From assembly GCA_965220285.1 (NCBI GenBank), contig OZ244818.1, positions 1,178,001 through 1,242,000 of the forward strand: 64,000 nucleotides of DNA, read 5' to 3'. Shown piece by piece: positions 9,491-18,526 of this stretch. This stretch comes from Bin5 sp009843665 (GTDB lineage Bacteria; Chloroflexota; Anaerolineae; Caldilineales; Caldilineaceae). Numbering within the stretch: position 1 is the first letter of the stretch; each line of letters begins with the position of its first letter. The notes under the pieces are model-generated. The model made no database searches. It was not told the origin of the DNA and saw only the letters and a list, made by a program, of their open reading frames with translations. The position numbers and the translations under genes were made by a program.

Positions 9491-9715
9491 TCATTGGGAG
9501 AGCGTTCTCAGGAAATAGTCAGTATTCCAACCGGCTCGTTTATGTTTGGCAGCACTACCGGTTTTGGCGCTCTTCTCTCTGCACAAGAGGTCGGGAGCCA
9601 GGCGGCGCAAGACGGCGAGGTTGAGTTGCGCATGGCCGTGACGGATGCGACGGTCGTTCCCATCCAAGACCCAGTGGACTGCGTTCTCGTTGCTCCAATG
9701 GCTGAGGGTGAAAGT
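9491..9715 (-). pseudogene. C-terminal remnant of an ISAs1-type (H-repeat) transposase
   Basis: On the minus strand the frame reads SHWSNENAVHWVLDGNDRRI, then LNLAVLRRLAPDLL, then KHKRAGWNTDYFLRTL and a stop. This matches the C-terminal catalytic segment of ISAs1-family DDE transposases, where HWxIENxLHWVLD, the xNxAxLRxLAxNLL helix and RAGWDxxYLxxLL are conserved. Just upstream the similarity fades and no full-length transposase exists, so this is a decayed insertion sequence. Inverted repeats were not found. The opposing plus-strand open frame of about 115 codons is a shadow of this remnant. Confidence 0.7.
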
Positions 9716-9760
9716 CAGGAGCAGTTTAGCATTGGAGGGAAAGACGGAATTCAGATTCGG

Positions 9761-9979
9761 TGCAGGTTGACTCGTATGGTCGTTGGACGAGAGCTTATGA
9801 GCGTTTACGTGTTTTCTGAACTGCAGCTCTTGTAATTTATGTGATGGGCTGCAGTTAGGGACTTGCCGGTGCAGATTGTCTCGTATGAGCGCTGGACGAG
9901 AGTTTATGAGCGTTTACGAGAGTTTGTGTGATGTCTGAACTGTGATTTATGTGATTCAGGTGATGGGCTGCAGTTAGGG
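9761..9979. repeat. Two imperfect tandem copies of a ~105-base unit
   Basis: Each copy runs from TGCAG(G/A)TTG(A/T)CTCGTATG through GGACGAGAG(C/T)TTATGAGCG and ends at GGGCTGCAGTTAGGG. The copies are degenerate and lie beside the transposase remnant. No coding sense is visible. Confidence 0.6.
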
Positions 9980-10054
9980 CCCGGCTGGCGCCGGGGGTCT
10001 CATTCCAGTGTCTGCGAGAGTTGTACGAACCTTTACATGGCGGGTCGTGTTTTG

Positions 10055-10115
10055 GCGGGAATATGGCGGAAATAGCGGAAATGGCGGAAATGTCGGAAAT
10101 GTCGGGTAAAAGCGG
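10055..10115. repeat. Nine-base microsatellite-like array (ATGGCGGAA)
   Basis: About five imperfect copies of a nine-base unit are followed by a short T-run. The surrounding 9.98-10.75 kb stretch holds no gene I can support. Confidence 0.55.
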
Positions 10116-10752
10116 GCGAAATTTTTTTTCTGGTCCTTGTTGTCGTTACGCTTTTGCATCAGTTTTTGCGTGTCAGGAGTCAGGTCCCGGATTTGGCAAC
10201 CCCTCAACGAGTCTCAAATTCGACAGACACACGCAGGTCAGCCGGCGGTTGGGAGAGCAGAGCGTCGAGTCCGGACCGTTCAGGTCGGGTTAAGTCGGGT
10301 CAGAGCGGGCAGTCTGCCTACTATTGGACTTTGGCGACATGCTTCTCACATGTTTTCTCGCTGTCTCTGTTGGGTACTGGGCGGTTACCAGTCTTGGAAG
10401 GGTCCTCCCTCGCCTTCAGATACCCTGCCAGAGAGAGTCATGGCTTGATGACAGTACGCTCTCGATAATGCCTATCCACTTTCTGGCGCAGGGACATTAT
10501 ACCACTGTTTTGGATGCAATTGCCGGGTGCAACCCAAATTTGGGGTGGGAATAGTCCGGAGCTTTTTGAAGAGACGCAGGGGAGGCGCCAGGCCGGACAT
10601 TATCATGGGTTCCGTCAGTTGGAGGGGATGCGAAGGCAGGCACAGGGCCGGCAGCTACGGAGATTTGATGGGACTGGCGCGACGGGGTTTGGCGAAACCC
10701 TTTCGATTAGGGACCTGTTACCAATGTCGACACCCGGTCGGCGAGGCATGTT

Positions 10753-10823
10753 GTAGGAGAGGGGGCGTTGCGGGGGCGGAGCCCCCGCACAAGGGAGGGC
10801 CGAATAGGCCCGACCGCCCAGAA
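10753..10823. repeat. GC-rich dispersed hairpin repeat, copy 1
   Basis: A roughly 70-base block recurs almost identically near 32.3 kb and 52.2 kb. It contains the self-complementary core GCGGGGGC-GGAG-CCCCCGC and a second small palindrome GGCC-GAAT-AGGCC. It lies directly before a heptamer array. Confidence 0.85.
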
Positions 10824-10827
10824 CTGC

Positions 10828-10871
10828 AGTGGTCAGTGGTCAGTGGTCAGTAGTCAGTGGTCAGTGGTCAG
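10828..10871. repeat. Heptamer array (GTGGTCA)n, copy 1
   Basis: About six seven-base units follow a CTGCAGT anchor. The same array type recurs near 31.95, 54.74 and 57.97 kb. Upstream of the aldo/keto reductase gene, this is the last element before its promoter region. Confidence 0.85.
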
Positions 10872-11060
10872 AGACGGCGCTTATTCTGGCGGAAACTGGA
10901 ATGGGAACTGACCATGGCTTGGGCGCGTCCAGAGGTATACGAAAGTTCGCCCGCATTTGGGGATGCACGCCAATTGCCCTGTTTCGCAACCCGATTCAGA
11001 TGCAACTGCCCTGTGCCGACAACCATCAGCCAGGTTTTGAACCGACAGATGGTATGACAG

Positions 11061-11089
11061 TTGAATCTTCCTTAGCGAACCTTTATACT
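11061..11089 (+). promoter_or_regulatory. Candidate promoter of the aldo/keto reductase gene
   Basis: TTGAAT and TATACT are spaced by 17 bases, about 85 bases before the start codon. Confidence 0.5.
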
Positions 11090-11174
11090 GCGAATCAGGA
11101 CGACAGGGAACATGCGGCAAGGCGCAGATTTGGGATACTGACCGGAATCCGCTTGCGAACACGAGGAGAGAGGG

Positions 11175-12176
11175 ATGCAATACGTGAATTTTGGCAGCGC
11201 GGGCGTGAAGGTTTCGCGCGTGGCGTTGGGGCTTGGGCTGCGAGGCCAGAGCGACGAAAAGGAGGCACGCAATTTGGTGGCGGCTTCGCTGGATTTGGGT
11301 GTGAATCTATTCGATTGCGCCAACATCTATGGGCTGGGGGACGACCGGAAGTTCAGGGGCACATCGGAGGTGCTGCTGGGGAAGGCGCTGCAAGGGCGGC
11401 GCGACGAGGTGGTGATCACGTCCAAGGTGCGGGGGGAGATTGGCGATGGCCCCAATGACAGCGGCCTTTCCCGCTACCATATTCTGCGCGAGGCAGAGCG
11501 GTCGCTGCGGCGGCTGAATACGGACCGGATCGATGTTTACTTGATCCACGGATTGGACGAAACGACGCCGGTTGAGGAGACTTTTGGTGCTCTGGACAGC
11601 CTGGTGCAGCAGGGCAAGGTGCGCTATGTGGGCATCTGCAACCACCAGGCGTGGCAGGTGATGAAGGCGCTGCGGGTGCAGGAGCGGTTGAACGCGGCGC
11701 CGGCGATCACGGTGCAGAATCCATATAATCTGCTGAACCGGGAGTTGGAGCGGGAGATGTTTCCGATGGTGGCGGAGATGGGGCTGGGCGTAATGGTATT
11801 CAGCCCGCTGGCGGTTGGTCTGCTGAGCGGAACTTATACGCCAGACAGTATGCCGGAGGAGAACAGTCTGTGGGGCGGGCGGCGGCGACACGCTTTCCAG
11901 GACACGTTGCGGGACCGGGCAGCGGACGTGGTGGCGGAGGTGATCGCAGTGGCCGAGCGCGTGGGGGCGACCCCTGGACAGGTATCGCAAGCGTGGATAT
12001 TGTCACGGCCGGAGGTGACTTGCATCATCTCGGGTGCGGATGTGCCGGCGCACATTGAGGACACTGTGGGAGCGGTCGGCCTGGAGCTGCCGGAGGAGGA
12101 GATCCGGCGGCTGGATCTGGTGTCGGCGGGTTTGCAGACGGTGTTGGACGGGTCTGTGTTTGAGCCGGACCGGTGA
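11175..12176 (+). CDS. Aldo/keto reductase
   Basis: This 333-residue (alpha/beta)8-barrel NADPH-dependent carbonyl reductase has the full catalytic tetrad visible: Asp47 and Tyr52 in NLFDCANIYG, Lys84 in VITSKVRG, and His125 in YLIHGLDE. The cofactor end reads PGQVSQAWILSRPEVTCIISG, typical of the YajO/YhdN-like group. A GGAGAG ribosome site precedes the start. It stands alone with its own promoter and converges on the DUF488 gene. Substrate unknown. Confidence 0.92.
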   Translation: MQYVNFGSAGVKVSRVALGLGLRGQSDEKEARNLVAASLDLGVNLFDCANIYGLGDDRKFRGTSEVLLGKALQGRRDEVVITSKVRGEIGDGPNDSGLSRYHILREAERSLRRLNTDRIDVYLIHGLDETTPVEETFGALDSLVQQGKVRYVGICNHQAWQVMKALRVQERLNAAPAITVQNPYNLLNRELEREMFPMVAEMGLGVMVFSPLAVGLLSGTYTPDSMPEENSLWGGRRRHAFQDTLRDRAADVVAEVIAVAERVGATPGQVSQAWILSRPEVTCIISGADVPAHIEDTVGAVGLELPEEEIRRLDLVSAGLQTVLDGSVFEPDR

Positions 12177-12240
12177 GGTTCTGCGCTTCGGCGATCAGCA
12201 TACGATTGACTCGCTTGCAGTTCCAGGGCGGGCCAGCGAT

Positions 12241-12699
12241 TCAGGTGGAGTCCGTTGGTTGGAGATGTTCGATCTCGATGTTGATCCCGTCCCACTTTTC
12301 GTGGAGGTATTCGGCGACGAGACGGCGGTGACAGTGGTGCGGCTTGTGCTCGCTACATAGGAGACAGGCGTTATCGAAGAGTTCCGGTGGGAGCTCTTCT
12401 TCAATTTTGCGGGCAGCCATTAGCGCGCGAAAGGAAAGTTCATAGGCTTCCCACGACCCCTTCCTTTTCTTGAATTCGTCGAAGATGTCCTGGGTAGGCG
12501 CGAGTTGGGGCAGATGCAGGTAGTCGATCTTGCCGATTTCGCGCAGGAAATACCGGAGGTCGTTCTGCTTGGCAAAGCCGGAGAGTTGCGACCTGTTGTT
12601 GAGGCGAGTATCGATCAGCGTGCGGACTCCTGACTGTTTGAGCTGTGTAAAGAACGTCTCGGCGCTCTTTTGGGTAAAGCCGATGGTGTATAGTTTCAT
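12241..12699 (-). CDS. DUF488 family protein
   Basis: The 152-residue protein has the family signatures: N-terminal LYTIGFTQKSAETFF, the middle LIDTRLNNRSQLSGFAKQ, and the C-terminal cysteine/histidine cluster LLCSEHKPHHCHRRL. The family's function is unknown; the conserved Cys-His cluster suggests metal or nucleic-acid binding. It is convergent with the aldo/keto reductase gene, and the ~160 bases upstream hold no other gene. Confidence 0.85.
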   Translation of the reverse strand: MKLYTIGFTQKSAETFFTQLKQSGVRTLIDTRLNNRSQLSGFAKQNDLRYFLREIGKIDYLHLPQLAPTQDIFDEFKKRKGSWEAYELSFRALMAARKIEEELPPELFDNACLLCSEHKPHHCHRRLVAEYLHEKWDGINIEIEHLQPTDST

Positions 12700-12861
12700 T
12701 TCAGGCTTTCAGAACCGGGTATTCAAGCAACTATTTTGTCCATTCAGTGGATGACGCTCAGGGAGGTGCCCCACTCAAACTTTTCCTCACAAACCAATTG
12801 TAAAGTTTACCCTGTTTCTTAAGGCAGTCATCCGGGGAATCATCCAAAGATGTAGTCTCAA

Positions 12862-13232
12862 TCATTGAATAGGCTCAATTGCGATATCGCCGCCGTCCAA
12901 AACGATTATCGTCACGCGATTGCCGTAGAGAAGTGACATGCCGACCAAGGCGCCCCCTTCGGCTTGCAAGGTAAGAACTTCGCGTTCCTGATCATTCCAA
13001 ATGACTGCTGCCAGATACACTTCCAGTATCACTGTATTTCCACTCCCAAGGTTGCAATTCGATTCCCAGCCGGTTGCAGTGCAAGGGTATTTACCGTAGC
13101 CTTCGGCAGTGTCAGATAGCCATTGAAACCTGTTTCAATTGCTGCTTCAACCCTCACCTTCCTCTGATTCTGCCCAACAACCTCCAAATCAATGACGGCC
13201 TCTCGCCTTTCTGTAACTTTCCCAGTTATCAT
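12862..13232 (-). pseudogene. Clan AA retropepsin-like aspartic protease, broken by a one-base frameshift
   Basis: The first frame codes MITGKVTERREAVIDLEVVG, then AAIETGFNGYLTLPKATV, and stops after IATLGVEIQ. In another frame the same family continues as NTVILEVYLAAVIWNDQ to VGMSLLYGNRVTIIVLDGG to the final IEPIQ. Restoring one G in the TTGGG run near 13045 would join the halves into about 123 residues, the usual length. The catalytic DTG is also replaced by ETG, so the gene may be genuinely decaying rather than a sequencing error. Its ATG overlaps the stop of the preceding gene (ATGA). Confidence 0.75.
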
Positions 13233-13498
13233 TTCTGATTCACTGTGAAACGTCCACCGATACGGTAGGCTGTTGGAAAGCCGATGCGCAGACCGTAGAT
13301 TACAGCATCCGGATAGCTGGCAAGGAGACGCTTCGTTGCCTTGAGGTCGTCAACATCGATTTCATAGGCACCAGTTTCGATATCAATGACCAGGAAGCTG
13401 CCTTTGTGCTCAGGCTCGACTATCTCCTGCAGCTGCTGGCGATATATGGTATCTCCCTTGGATGCAACCTCCTCAGAAGTGTACTTTGCACGTGGCAC
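13229..13498 (-). CDS. Small conserved hypothetical protein paired with the aspartic protease gene
   Basis: This 89-residue soluble protein (MPRAKYTSEEVASKGDTIYR, later FLVIDIETGAYEIDVDDLKA) is of a type commonly seen just upstream of clan AA protease genes in cyanobacteria and Chloroflexota. The stop overlaps the protease start by four bases, so the two were co-translated. Function is unknown; the pairing resembles a toxin-antitoxin-like arrangement but nothing in the sequence proves that. Confidence 0.7.
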   Translation of the reverse strand: MPRAKYTSEEVASKGDTIYRQQLQEIVEPEHKGSFLVIDIETGAYEIDVDDLKATKRLLASYPDAVIYGLRIGFPTAYRIGGRFTVNQK

Positions 13499-13545
13499 GA
13501 GGTCCTTCTCCTATCCATTCATCAGCGACGTAGCCTGCGTTCAGA

Positions 13546-15171
13546 TCACACGACAACGGCCATGCCTTCGGCGCCGGTGTCGGCGGCGCCGCTGAACGCG
13601 CCAGTTTGGGGGTCGATGTGGAGGGCGTGGACGAGGGCGAGGCCGCCGTGGCTGTAGGGGATGTGGGCGGCGGGATGGCGTTTGTTGACTTCGTCGAGGA
13701 CCCAGACGGGGATGCGGCGCTGGCAGTTGATGGCGTCGAGCTGGCAGTCGAAGCGGGGGGCGTGCACGGCTTTTTCTATGTCCATGCCGAAGTCGATGAC
13801 GTTGAGGATCACCTGCAGGACGGAGGTGATGATGCGGGTGGCGCCGGGCGCTCCGAGGACGAGGAGGGGTTGCGCCGCGCCGTCGGATGATTCCTTGTTG
13901 TAGACGATGGTCGGGGTCATGCCGGTCGTGCGGCCTTTGCCGGGGGCGATGGAGTTGGGATGGCCGGGCAGAGGGTTGAAGTTGACCATCGAGTTGTTGT
14001 ACATGAAGCCGAGGCCGGGGGTGATGACACCGGAAGAGGAGCCGAGAGAGTGGGTAAGTGAGACGCAGTTGCCCTGGGCGTCGATGACTGAGAGGTGCGT
14101 GGTGTGGGGGGTCTCCGGCTGGGAAGGTGCGGGTTCGATGGGCTGGCCGCTATCGATGCGCTCGCGCCAGTAAGCGGCCCGATCCCGGGACATCATCCAG
14201 TCGAGGGGCACGTCCTCGAATTCGGTGTCGGCCAGGTGCGGGTTGCGGTCGGCAAAGGCGGCCTTCATGGCGAGGCCGACGGTGTAGATGTAGTCGGCCG
14301 AGTTGTGGCCCATGGCGGCCAGGTCGTAGCCCTCCAGGATGTTGAGGATGGCGACGAGGGTTGCGCCGCCGTGCGGCGGGGTGGAGCTGGTGACGGTGTG
14401 GCCGCGGTAGCTGCCGGAGAGGGAAGCGTCCTCGCGCAAGCGGTACTGTTCAAAGTCCTGCCGGGTGACGAAACTGCCGTTGGCGGCCAGATCGGATGCC
14501 ATGCGCTCCATGAACTGGCCGTGGTAGAAGTCTTCGCTGCCGTGTTGGACAATGTGGCTCAGTGAGGCAGCGTAATCCGGGTTTTGGAGCGTTTCACCGG
14601 TGTCATAAGGTTGGCCGTCGTCGCGGAGATAGATGCGACGGGCCTCCGGGTTGCTGTTGATGTAGTCGCGCAGGCTCATCCCCTCCCAGTACTGGTTGGA
14701 GCGTTTCCAGCCGACGGCGAGGGAGTCGGAGACGACAAAGCCGTCGTTGGCGGTGCGGATGGCGGGTTCTGCGGCCTGTTCGAAGTCGATGGTACCCCAA
14801 CGCTCGAGCAGCGAAGAGAACATCTTGACCGCGCCGGGTGTACAGACGGAGGTGTAGCCAGCTTCGTTGACGTTGCCATCAAGGAAGAAGCCCCAGCCGC
14901 CGGGATTGGGGCGGATAAGCTTTTCCACCCACATGTCGTCCTTAACGAGGGCGCCGGCGAGCGCGGGCGCGTCGATTCCGATGGAACCTGACTGTCCGGC
15001 CAGGTGCAGATTGATCACTGCATAGCCGCCGATGCCGCACATCTGGGGGCTGACCACGGCCTGCATCAGGGCGGCGGTTACGGCGGCGTCGATGGCATTG
15101 CCGCCGGACATTAGGACTTTGGCGCCGGCTTCTACGGCGAGCGGTTGCTGGGCAGAGATTGCGGCAGGCAT
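13546..15171 (-). CDS. ggt: Gamma-glutamyltransferase family protein
   Basis: This 541-residue Ntn hydrolase is made as one chain and cleaved before the catalytic Thr in HTTHLSVIDAQGNCVSLTHS. The small-subunit signatures GSSSGVITPGLGFMYNNSM and PGKGRTTGMTPTIV follow. The N-terminal AVEAGAKVLMSGGNAIDAAV is the classic large-subunit start. There is no signal peptide, so it is probably cytoplasmic and may act on gamma-glutamyl or acyl-amino substrates. An AGGAG site lies about ten bases before the ATG. Confidence 0.92.
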   Translation of the reverse strand: MPAAISAQQPLAVEAGAKVLMSGGNAIDAAVTAALMQAVVSPQMCGIGGYAVINLHLAGQSGSIGIDAPALAGALVKDDMWVEKLIRPNPGGWGFFLDGNVNEAGYTSVCTPGAVKMFSSLLERWGTIDFEQAAEPAIRTANDGFVVSDSLAVGWKRSNQYWEGMSLRDYINSNPEARRIYLRDDGQPYDTGETLQNPDYAASLSHIVQHGSEDFYHGQFMERMASDLAANGSFVTRQDFEQYRLREDASLSGSYRGHTVTSSTPPHGGATLVAILNILEGYDLAAMGHNSADYIYTVGLAMKAAFADRNPHLADTEFEDVPLDWMMSRDRAAYWRERIDSGQPIEPAPSQPETPHTTHLSVIDAQGNCVSLTHSLGSSSGVITPGLGFMYNNSMVNFNPLPGHPNSIAPGKGRTTGMTPTIVYNKESSDGAAQPLLVLGAPGATRIITSVLQVILNVIDFGMDIEKAVHAPRFDCQLDAINCQRRIPVWVLDEVNKRHPAAHIPYSHGGLALVHALHIDPQTGAFSGAADTGAEGMAVVV

Positions 15172-15282
15172 GGGGTTCTGGCTCCTGATGGGAAGGACGG
15201 CAATGGGTAAGGCGCGCAGGCAGTCAGCGTCACGCGGTCAATGATACGCGAATACGCGGCCAACTGCAATGGGAAGCTACCG

Positions 15283-16119
15283 CTACAGGGAGCAGACCAT
15301 GCGAATGTTTGTTGCGGTAAGTTCGCTCTGATCGCGTTCCGAGGGAATGAGCCGGAATTCAAAAATGTGTTCGCGGCTCGGCAGGTAGTCCTTTACGGAT
15401 TCATCCTGCATCATCGAGAAGTGGAAGAAGGCGCTCTCATAGGGAGAGTCGGGGCTTTTGCGTTTGTCCACCAACCACAGGTGGGGCGACACCTTGGTCA
15501 GGAAGCGCATATAGCCGAAGCCCTTGTCCTCGTTGTAATAGTAACACCAGCCGCGCACGGTAGAGTCGGGCTGGCCCCATTCAGCAGAGCCGTCAGGGAC
15601 GGGAAGCAGATTAGGGATCAGGTAGCCGGACATGAACAGATCCACCTCCTGCCGCAGATTGCCTGAGACATTATCGAAGGCGACAACTTCCACGCGGCAG
15701 CCCTTGTTCTGTAGCGCCCGCACCACCTGAACGAAATCTCCGTCACCGGTAGCAATCAGCACTCTGTCGAGATTTTCGGACTGGAGCAGCGCGTCCACTG
15801 CCAGATCCAGATCGGAGTTGGCTTTGGCATAGCGGTTGCCTGTCTCGTCATCATACCAGCGTACACGCTTGATAATCACTTTGTAGCCGAGATCGCGCAG
15901 TGCGGAGTGGAAGCGAAAGGCGCCGACGCGATAGTCGATATCCCACTGGGCGCGTTCGGTATCGTGGGTTACGTAAGCGTTCAGGCGCACCGGTTCGCCC
16001 ATATCCCGGCAGGCAAATTCGCGCAGAATATCATACTGCATACGGGAGCCGCCATTGCGATAGATGTTGGCGGCGTCAACATAGACACCGACTTTAGCTT
16101 GAGAATGTTGCCAAACCAT
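15283..16119 (-). CDS. NYN (LabA/DUF88) domain ribonuclease with C-terminal cold-shock-like domain
   Basis: Residues 1-170 form a NYN/PIN-like nuclease fold. The acidic metal-binding residues are in VGVYVDAANIY, NSDLDLAVDALL and VLIATGDGDFVQVVRAL. After a linker, RGWCYYYNEDKGFGYMRFL followed by SAFFHFSMM matches the RNP1 (KGFGYM) and RNP2 (FFHFS) layout of cold-shock RNA-binding domains. Together this suggests an RNA-cleaving enzyme with its own RNA-binding module. The start MVWQHSQAKVG is favoured over upstream in-frame codons because AAAGGA lies just before it. It has its own promoter. Confidence 0.82.
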   Translation of the reverse strand: MVWQHSQAKVGVYVDAANIYRNGGSRMQYDILREFACRDMGEPVRLNAYVTHDTERAQWDIDYRVGAFRFHSALRDLGYKVIIKRVRWYDDETGNRYAKANSDLDLAVDALLQSENLDRVLIATGDGDFVQVVRALQNKGCRVEVVAFDNVSGNLRQEVDLFMSGYLIPNLLPVPDGSAEWGQPDSTVRGWCYYYNEDKGFGYMRFLTKVSPHLWLVDKRKSPDSPYESAFFHFSMMQDESVKDYLPSREHIFEFRLIPSERDQSELTATNIRMVCSL

Positions 16120-16197
16120 TGAGAATCCTTTTAAACGAATCGTCTGCACTAACGGAAAACTACTGTCTGAGAGTAAGTATAACTTCTGTACAACAAT

Positions 16198-16225
16198 ATT
16201 ATACTCCATAATCACCAATCTGTAA
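16198..16225 (-). promoter_or_regulatory. Candidate promoter of the NYN nuclease gene
   Basis: On the minus strand TTACAG and TATAAT are spaced by 16 bases, about 80 bases before the start. Confidence 0.45.
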
Positions 16226-16296
16226 GAGTACCGACAGAGATGCTCCGGCAAGGAGGGGTAAGGGCTGCTTTGGCGGCGCACGGGAACAGGAGGATA

Positions 16297-16324
16297 TTGA
16301 ATCTCAGACTATTTCGGGTAAGAT
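16297..16324 (+). promoter_or_regulatory. Possible promoter of the TRAP permease genes
   Basis: TTGAAT and TAAGAT are spaced by 16 bases about 90 bases before dctQ. The match is modest. Confidence 0.3.
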
Positions 16325-16413
16325 AGAACGGTCTTGCGTAGTGGCCATAAAATGGAAGATAGGAGAAGGGCTGTGCCACTCCTGCGCACCGCACAGATAT
16401 AGGAACAGCTTCG

Positions 16414-16986
16414 ATGTTAAGGGTACTTCTGCGAGTTTCCGGTCTCATTGACAGCCTCTCGGAACAAATCGGCGGCGTGTCTGTGTATCTCGTAATCATC
16501 ACGGTAGCGGTTGGGTTCTACAATGTACTTGTGCGCTATATGGGGCAGTTTATTGGCGTTCAGTTGTCCTCCAATCTCTTTATTGAGATGCAGTGGTATC
16601 TGTACTCGCTGGTCTTCTTTCTGGGTTTTGCCTATATCCTCAAGAACGGCATCAACGTACGCGTTGACTTCATCTATGCGAACTGGGACAGGAAGCGCCA
16701 GGCGATGCTTGATTTCTGGGGGCATCTGTTCCTGCTTGTTCCCTACTGCGTCATCGGCGTCTGGGTGACAGTAAATCCGGTGATGACCTCCTGGCGGCAG
16801 TGGGAAATGTCGCCTGATCCGGATGGGTTGCCGCGCGCGCCTCTGAAGACGATGATCATCGTTGCCTTTGCGCTCTTGCTGTTGCAGGCGATTTCCGAGT
16901 TGATCAAGCTGTATGCAGTTTTGCGAGGCGAGGATGAAGAGGCCATGGATTTGACAGAGCACCAGGAAGCCTTGCGGATCGAGTAA
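16414..16986 (+). CDS. dctQ: TRAP transporter small permease (DctQ)
   Basis: This 190-residue, four-helix membrane protein matches the small subunit of TRAP transporters. It has the typical sequence SSNLFIEMQWYLYSLVFFLG followed by NGINVRVDFIYANWDRKRQA, the conserved cytoplasmic R-D loop. It works with the large permease and a periplasmic binding protein to import organic acids with sodium. The large-permease gene follows by about 95 bases. Confidence 0.92.
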   Translation: MLRVLLRVSGLIDSLSEQIGGVSVYLVIITVAVGFYNVLVRYMGQFIGVQLSSNLFIEMQWYLYSLVFFLGFAYILKNGINVRVDFIYANWDRKRQAMLDFWGHLFLLVPYCVIGVWVTVNPVMTSWRQWEMSPDPDGLPRAPLKTMIIVAFALLLLQAISELIKLYAVLRGEDEEAMDLTEHQEALRIE

Positions 16987-17081
16987 GGGACCTGCGTGCC
17001 AGTTGACGCCGCTGGCGGCAGTCTGCTGGTCTGGAGAAGGTTGGTTTTTTTGCGGGGCGGGTCACACGAAAAGGAGTGACT

Positions 17082-18422
17082 ATGGGGTTGGAATGGCTGG
17101 CAATTGTGATGTTCATACTGTTTTTTGTGCTGATCCTGTATGGATATCCGGTAGCGTTTTCATTTGCCGGGACCGCCTTCGTCTTCATGTTGATTGGCTG
17201 GGCGCTGGGCATATTCAACATGAATTGGATCAAGCTGCTGCCCAACCGCTGGTTCGGCACGATGTCGGACTTTACGTTACTGGCAATTATATTCTTCGTC
17301 TTCATGGGGGCGATATTCGAGAAGTCGGGGCTGGCAGAGCGGTTGTTGACGACGGTCGGCATCTTGCTGGGAGCGATGCGCGGCGGTCTGGCCCTGGCGG
17401 TGGTACTGGTAGGGACGCTGCTGGCGGCGGCTACCGGGGTGGTGGCGGCCACCGTCATTGTGATGGGGCTGCTGTCGCTGCCGATCATGGTGCGCTATGG
17501 ATACAATCACCAGCTTGCGACAGGGATCATTACGGCGTCGGGGACGATGGCGCAGTTGCTGCCGCCGAGCCTGGTGTTGGTGGTACTAAGCGATCAGATT
17601 GGGGTAGGGGTTGGCGATCTGTTCGTAGGCGCGCTGATTCCGGGCCTGATTCTGTCAGGCCTCTACGCGCTGTACGTGATAGGTATAGCGATTGTCCGTC
17701 CGCAAGACGCGCCGGCTCTGCCGCCCGAAGCACGAACTGTGCAGGGCGCGGCATTGATGCGCCAGACTCTGATTGCGGTCGTTCCGCCCGTTCTGCTGAT
17801 TTTCTCTGTGCTGGGCAGCATTTTCCAGGGCATCGCCACACCGACGGAAGCGGGTGCGGTGGGCGCGATCGGCGCTTGTATTCTTACGGCGTTCAACCGG
17901 AATCTGAATTGGAAGCTGATCAAGGACGCGGCACGATCCACGGCCAACATCACTGCCCTGGTGATCATGATTCTGTTCTGCTCGACCTACTTCGGGTTGG
18001 TCTTCGACCGCCTGGGGGGGCAGGACTACGTACAGGGGTTGTTGACGAGTCTGCCGGGCGGGTTCTGGGGGTTTGTGATCGTCGCCAACATTGCGATCTT
18101 CCTGTTGGGCATCAATCTGGAGTTCATTGAGATCAGCTTTATCGCGATGCCGTTGTTTGTGCCTGCCGCCTTAGAGCTGGGTTTCACCAATGCGCAGATG
18201 GTCTGGTTCGGGGTGATGATGGCGATCAATCTGAACATGGCGTTCATTTCACCGCCGGTCGGATTCTCGCTATTCTATCTGCAGAGCGTGGCGCCTCCAG
18301 AGGTGAAGACTGCGGATATACACAAGGGCGCACTGCCGTTTATGGTGCTACAGGGCATCGCCCTCGTGATCGTTATACTGGTTCCGGAGACGGTGACCTG
18401 GCTGGTGGAAGCAGCATCGTAG
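17082..18422 (+). CDS. dctM: TRAP transporter large permease (DctM)
   Basis: This 446-residue membrane protein has a dozen or so hydrophobic helices and the family landmarks GVVAATVIVMGLLSLPIM, TPTEAGAVGAIGACILT and INLNMAFISPPVGFSLFY. It is the ion-coupled transport channel of the TRAP system. ATG was chosen over a GTG six bases earlier because the GTG overlaps the AAGGAG ribosome site. A strong terminator follows, so dctQ and dctM form a two-gene transcript without a binding protein; candidate binding proteins lie convergently downstream. Confidence 0.93.
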   Translation: MGLEWLAIVMFILFFVLILYGYPVAFSFAGTAFVFMLIGWALGIFNMNWIKLLPNRWFGTMSDFTLLAIIFFVFMGAIFEKSGLAERLLTTVGILLGAMRGGLALAVVLVGTLLAAATGVVAATVIVMGLLSLPIMVRYGYNHQLATGIITASGTMAQLLPPSLVLVVLSDQIGVGVGDLFVGALIPGLILSGLYALYVIGIAIVRPQDAPALPPEARTVQGAALMRQTLIAVVPPVLLIFSVLGSIFQGIATPTEAGAVGAIGACILTAFNRNLNWKLIKDAARSTANITALVIMILFCSTYFGLVFDRLGGQDYVQGLLTSLPGGFWGFVIVANIAIFLLGINLEFIEISFIAMPLFVPAALELGFTNAQMVWFGVMMAINLNMAFISPPVGFSLFYLQSVAPPEVKTADIHKGALPFMVLQGIALVIVILVPETVTWLVEAAS

Positions 18423-18453
18423 GCAGATTAGACAGCTGGACCGGAAAGGAAAG

Positions 18454-18487
18454 AGGGGCGAGCGTGCGCTCGCCCCTTTGCTTTTAT
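18454..18487 (+). terminator. Rho-independent terminator after dctM
   Basis: A nine-pair GC stem (GGGGCGAGC with GCTCGCCCC) and four-base loop is followed by TTTGCTTTT. It is nearly symmetric and could also stop transcription from the facing dctP gene. Confidence 0.8.
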
Positions 18488-18526
18488 GTTCGTCACCGCC
18501 AGGAGTTCGGCATCACGCGGCTCACA

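Noticed and set aside
9488..9835. Plus-strand 115-codon frame
   Set aside because: It lies antisense to the ISAs1 transposase remnant, whose conserved residues explain the sequence.
10828..10871. CRISPR or iteron origin from the heptamer arrays
   Set aside because: The units are seven bases with no spacers and no replication gene nearby.
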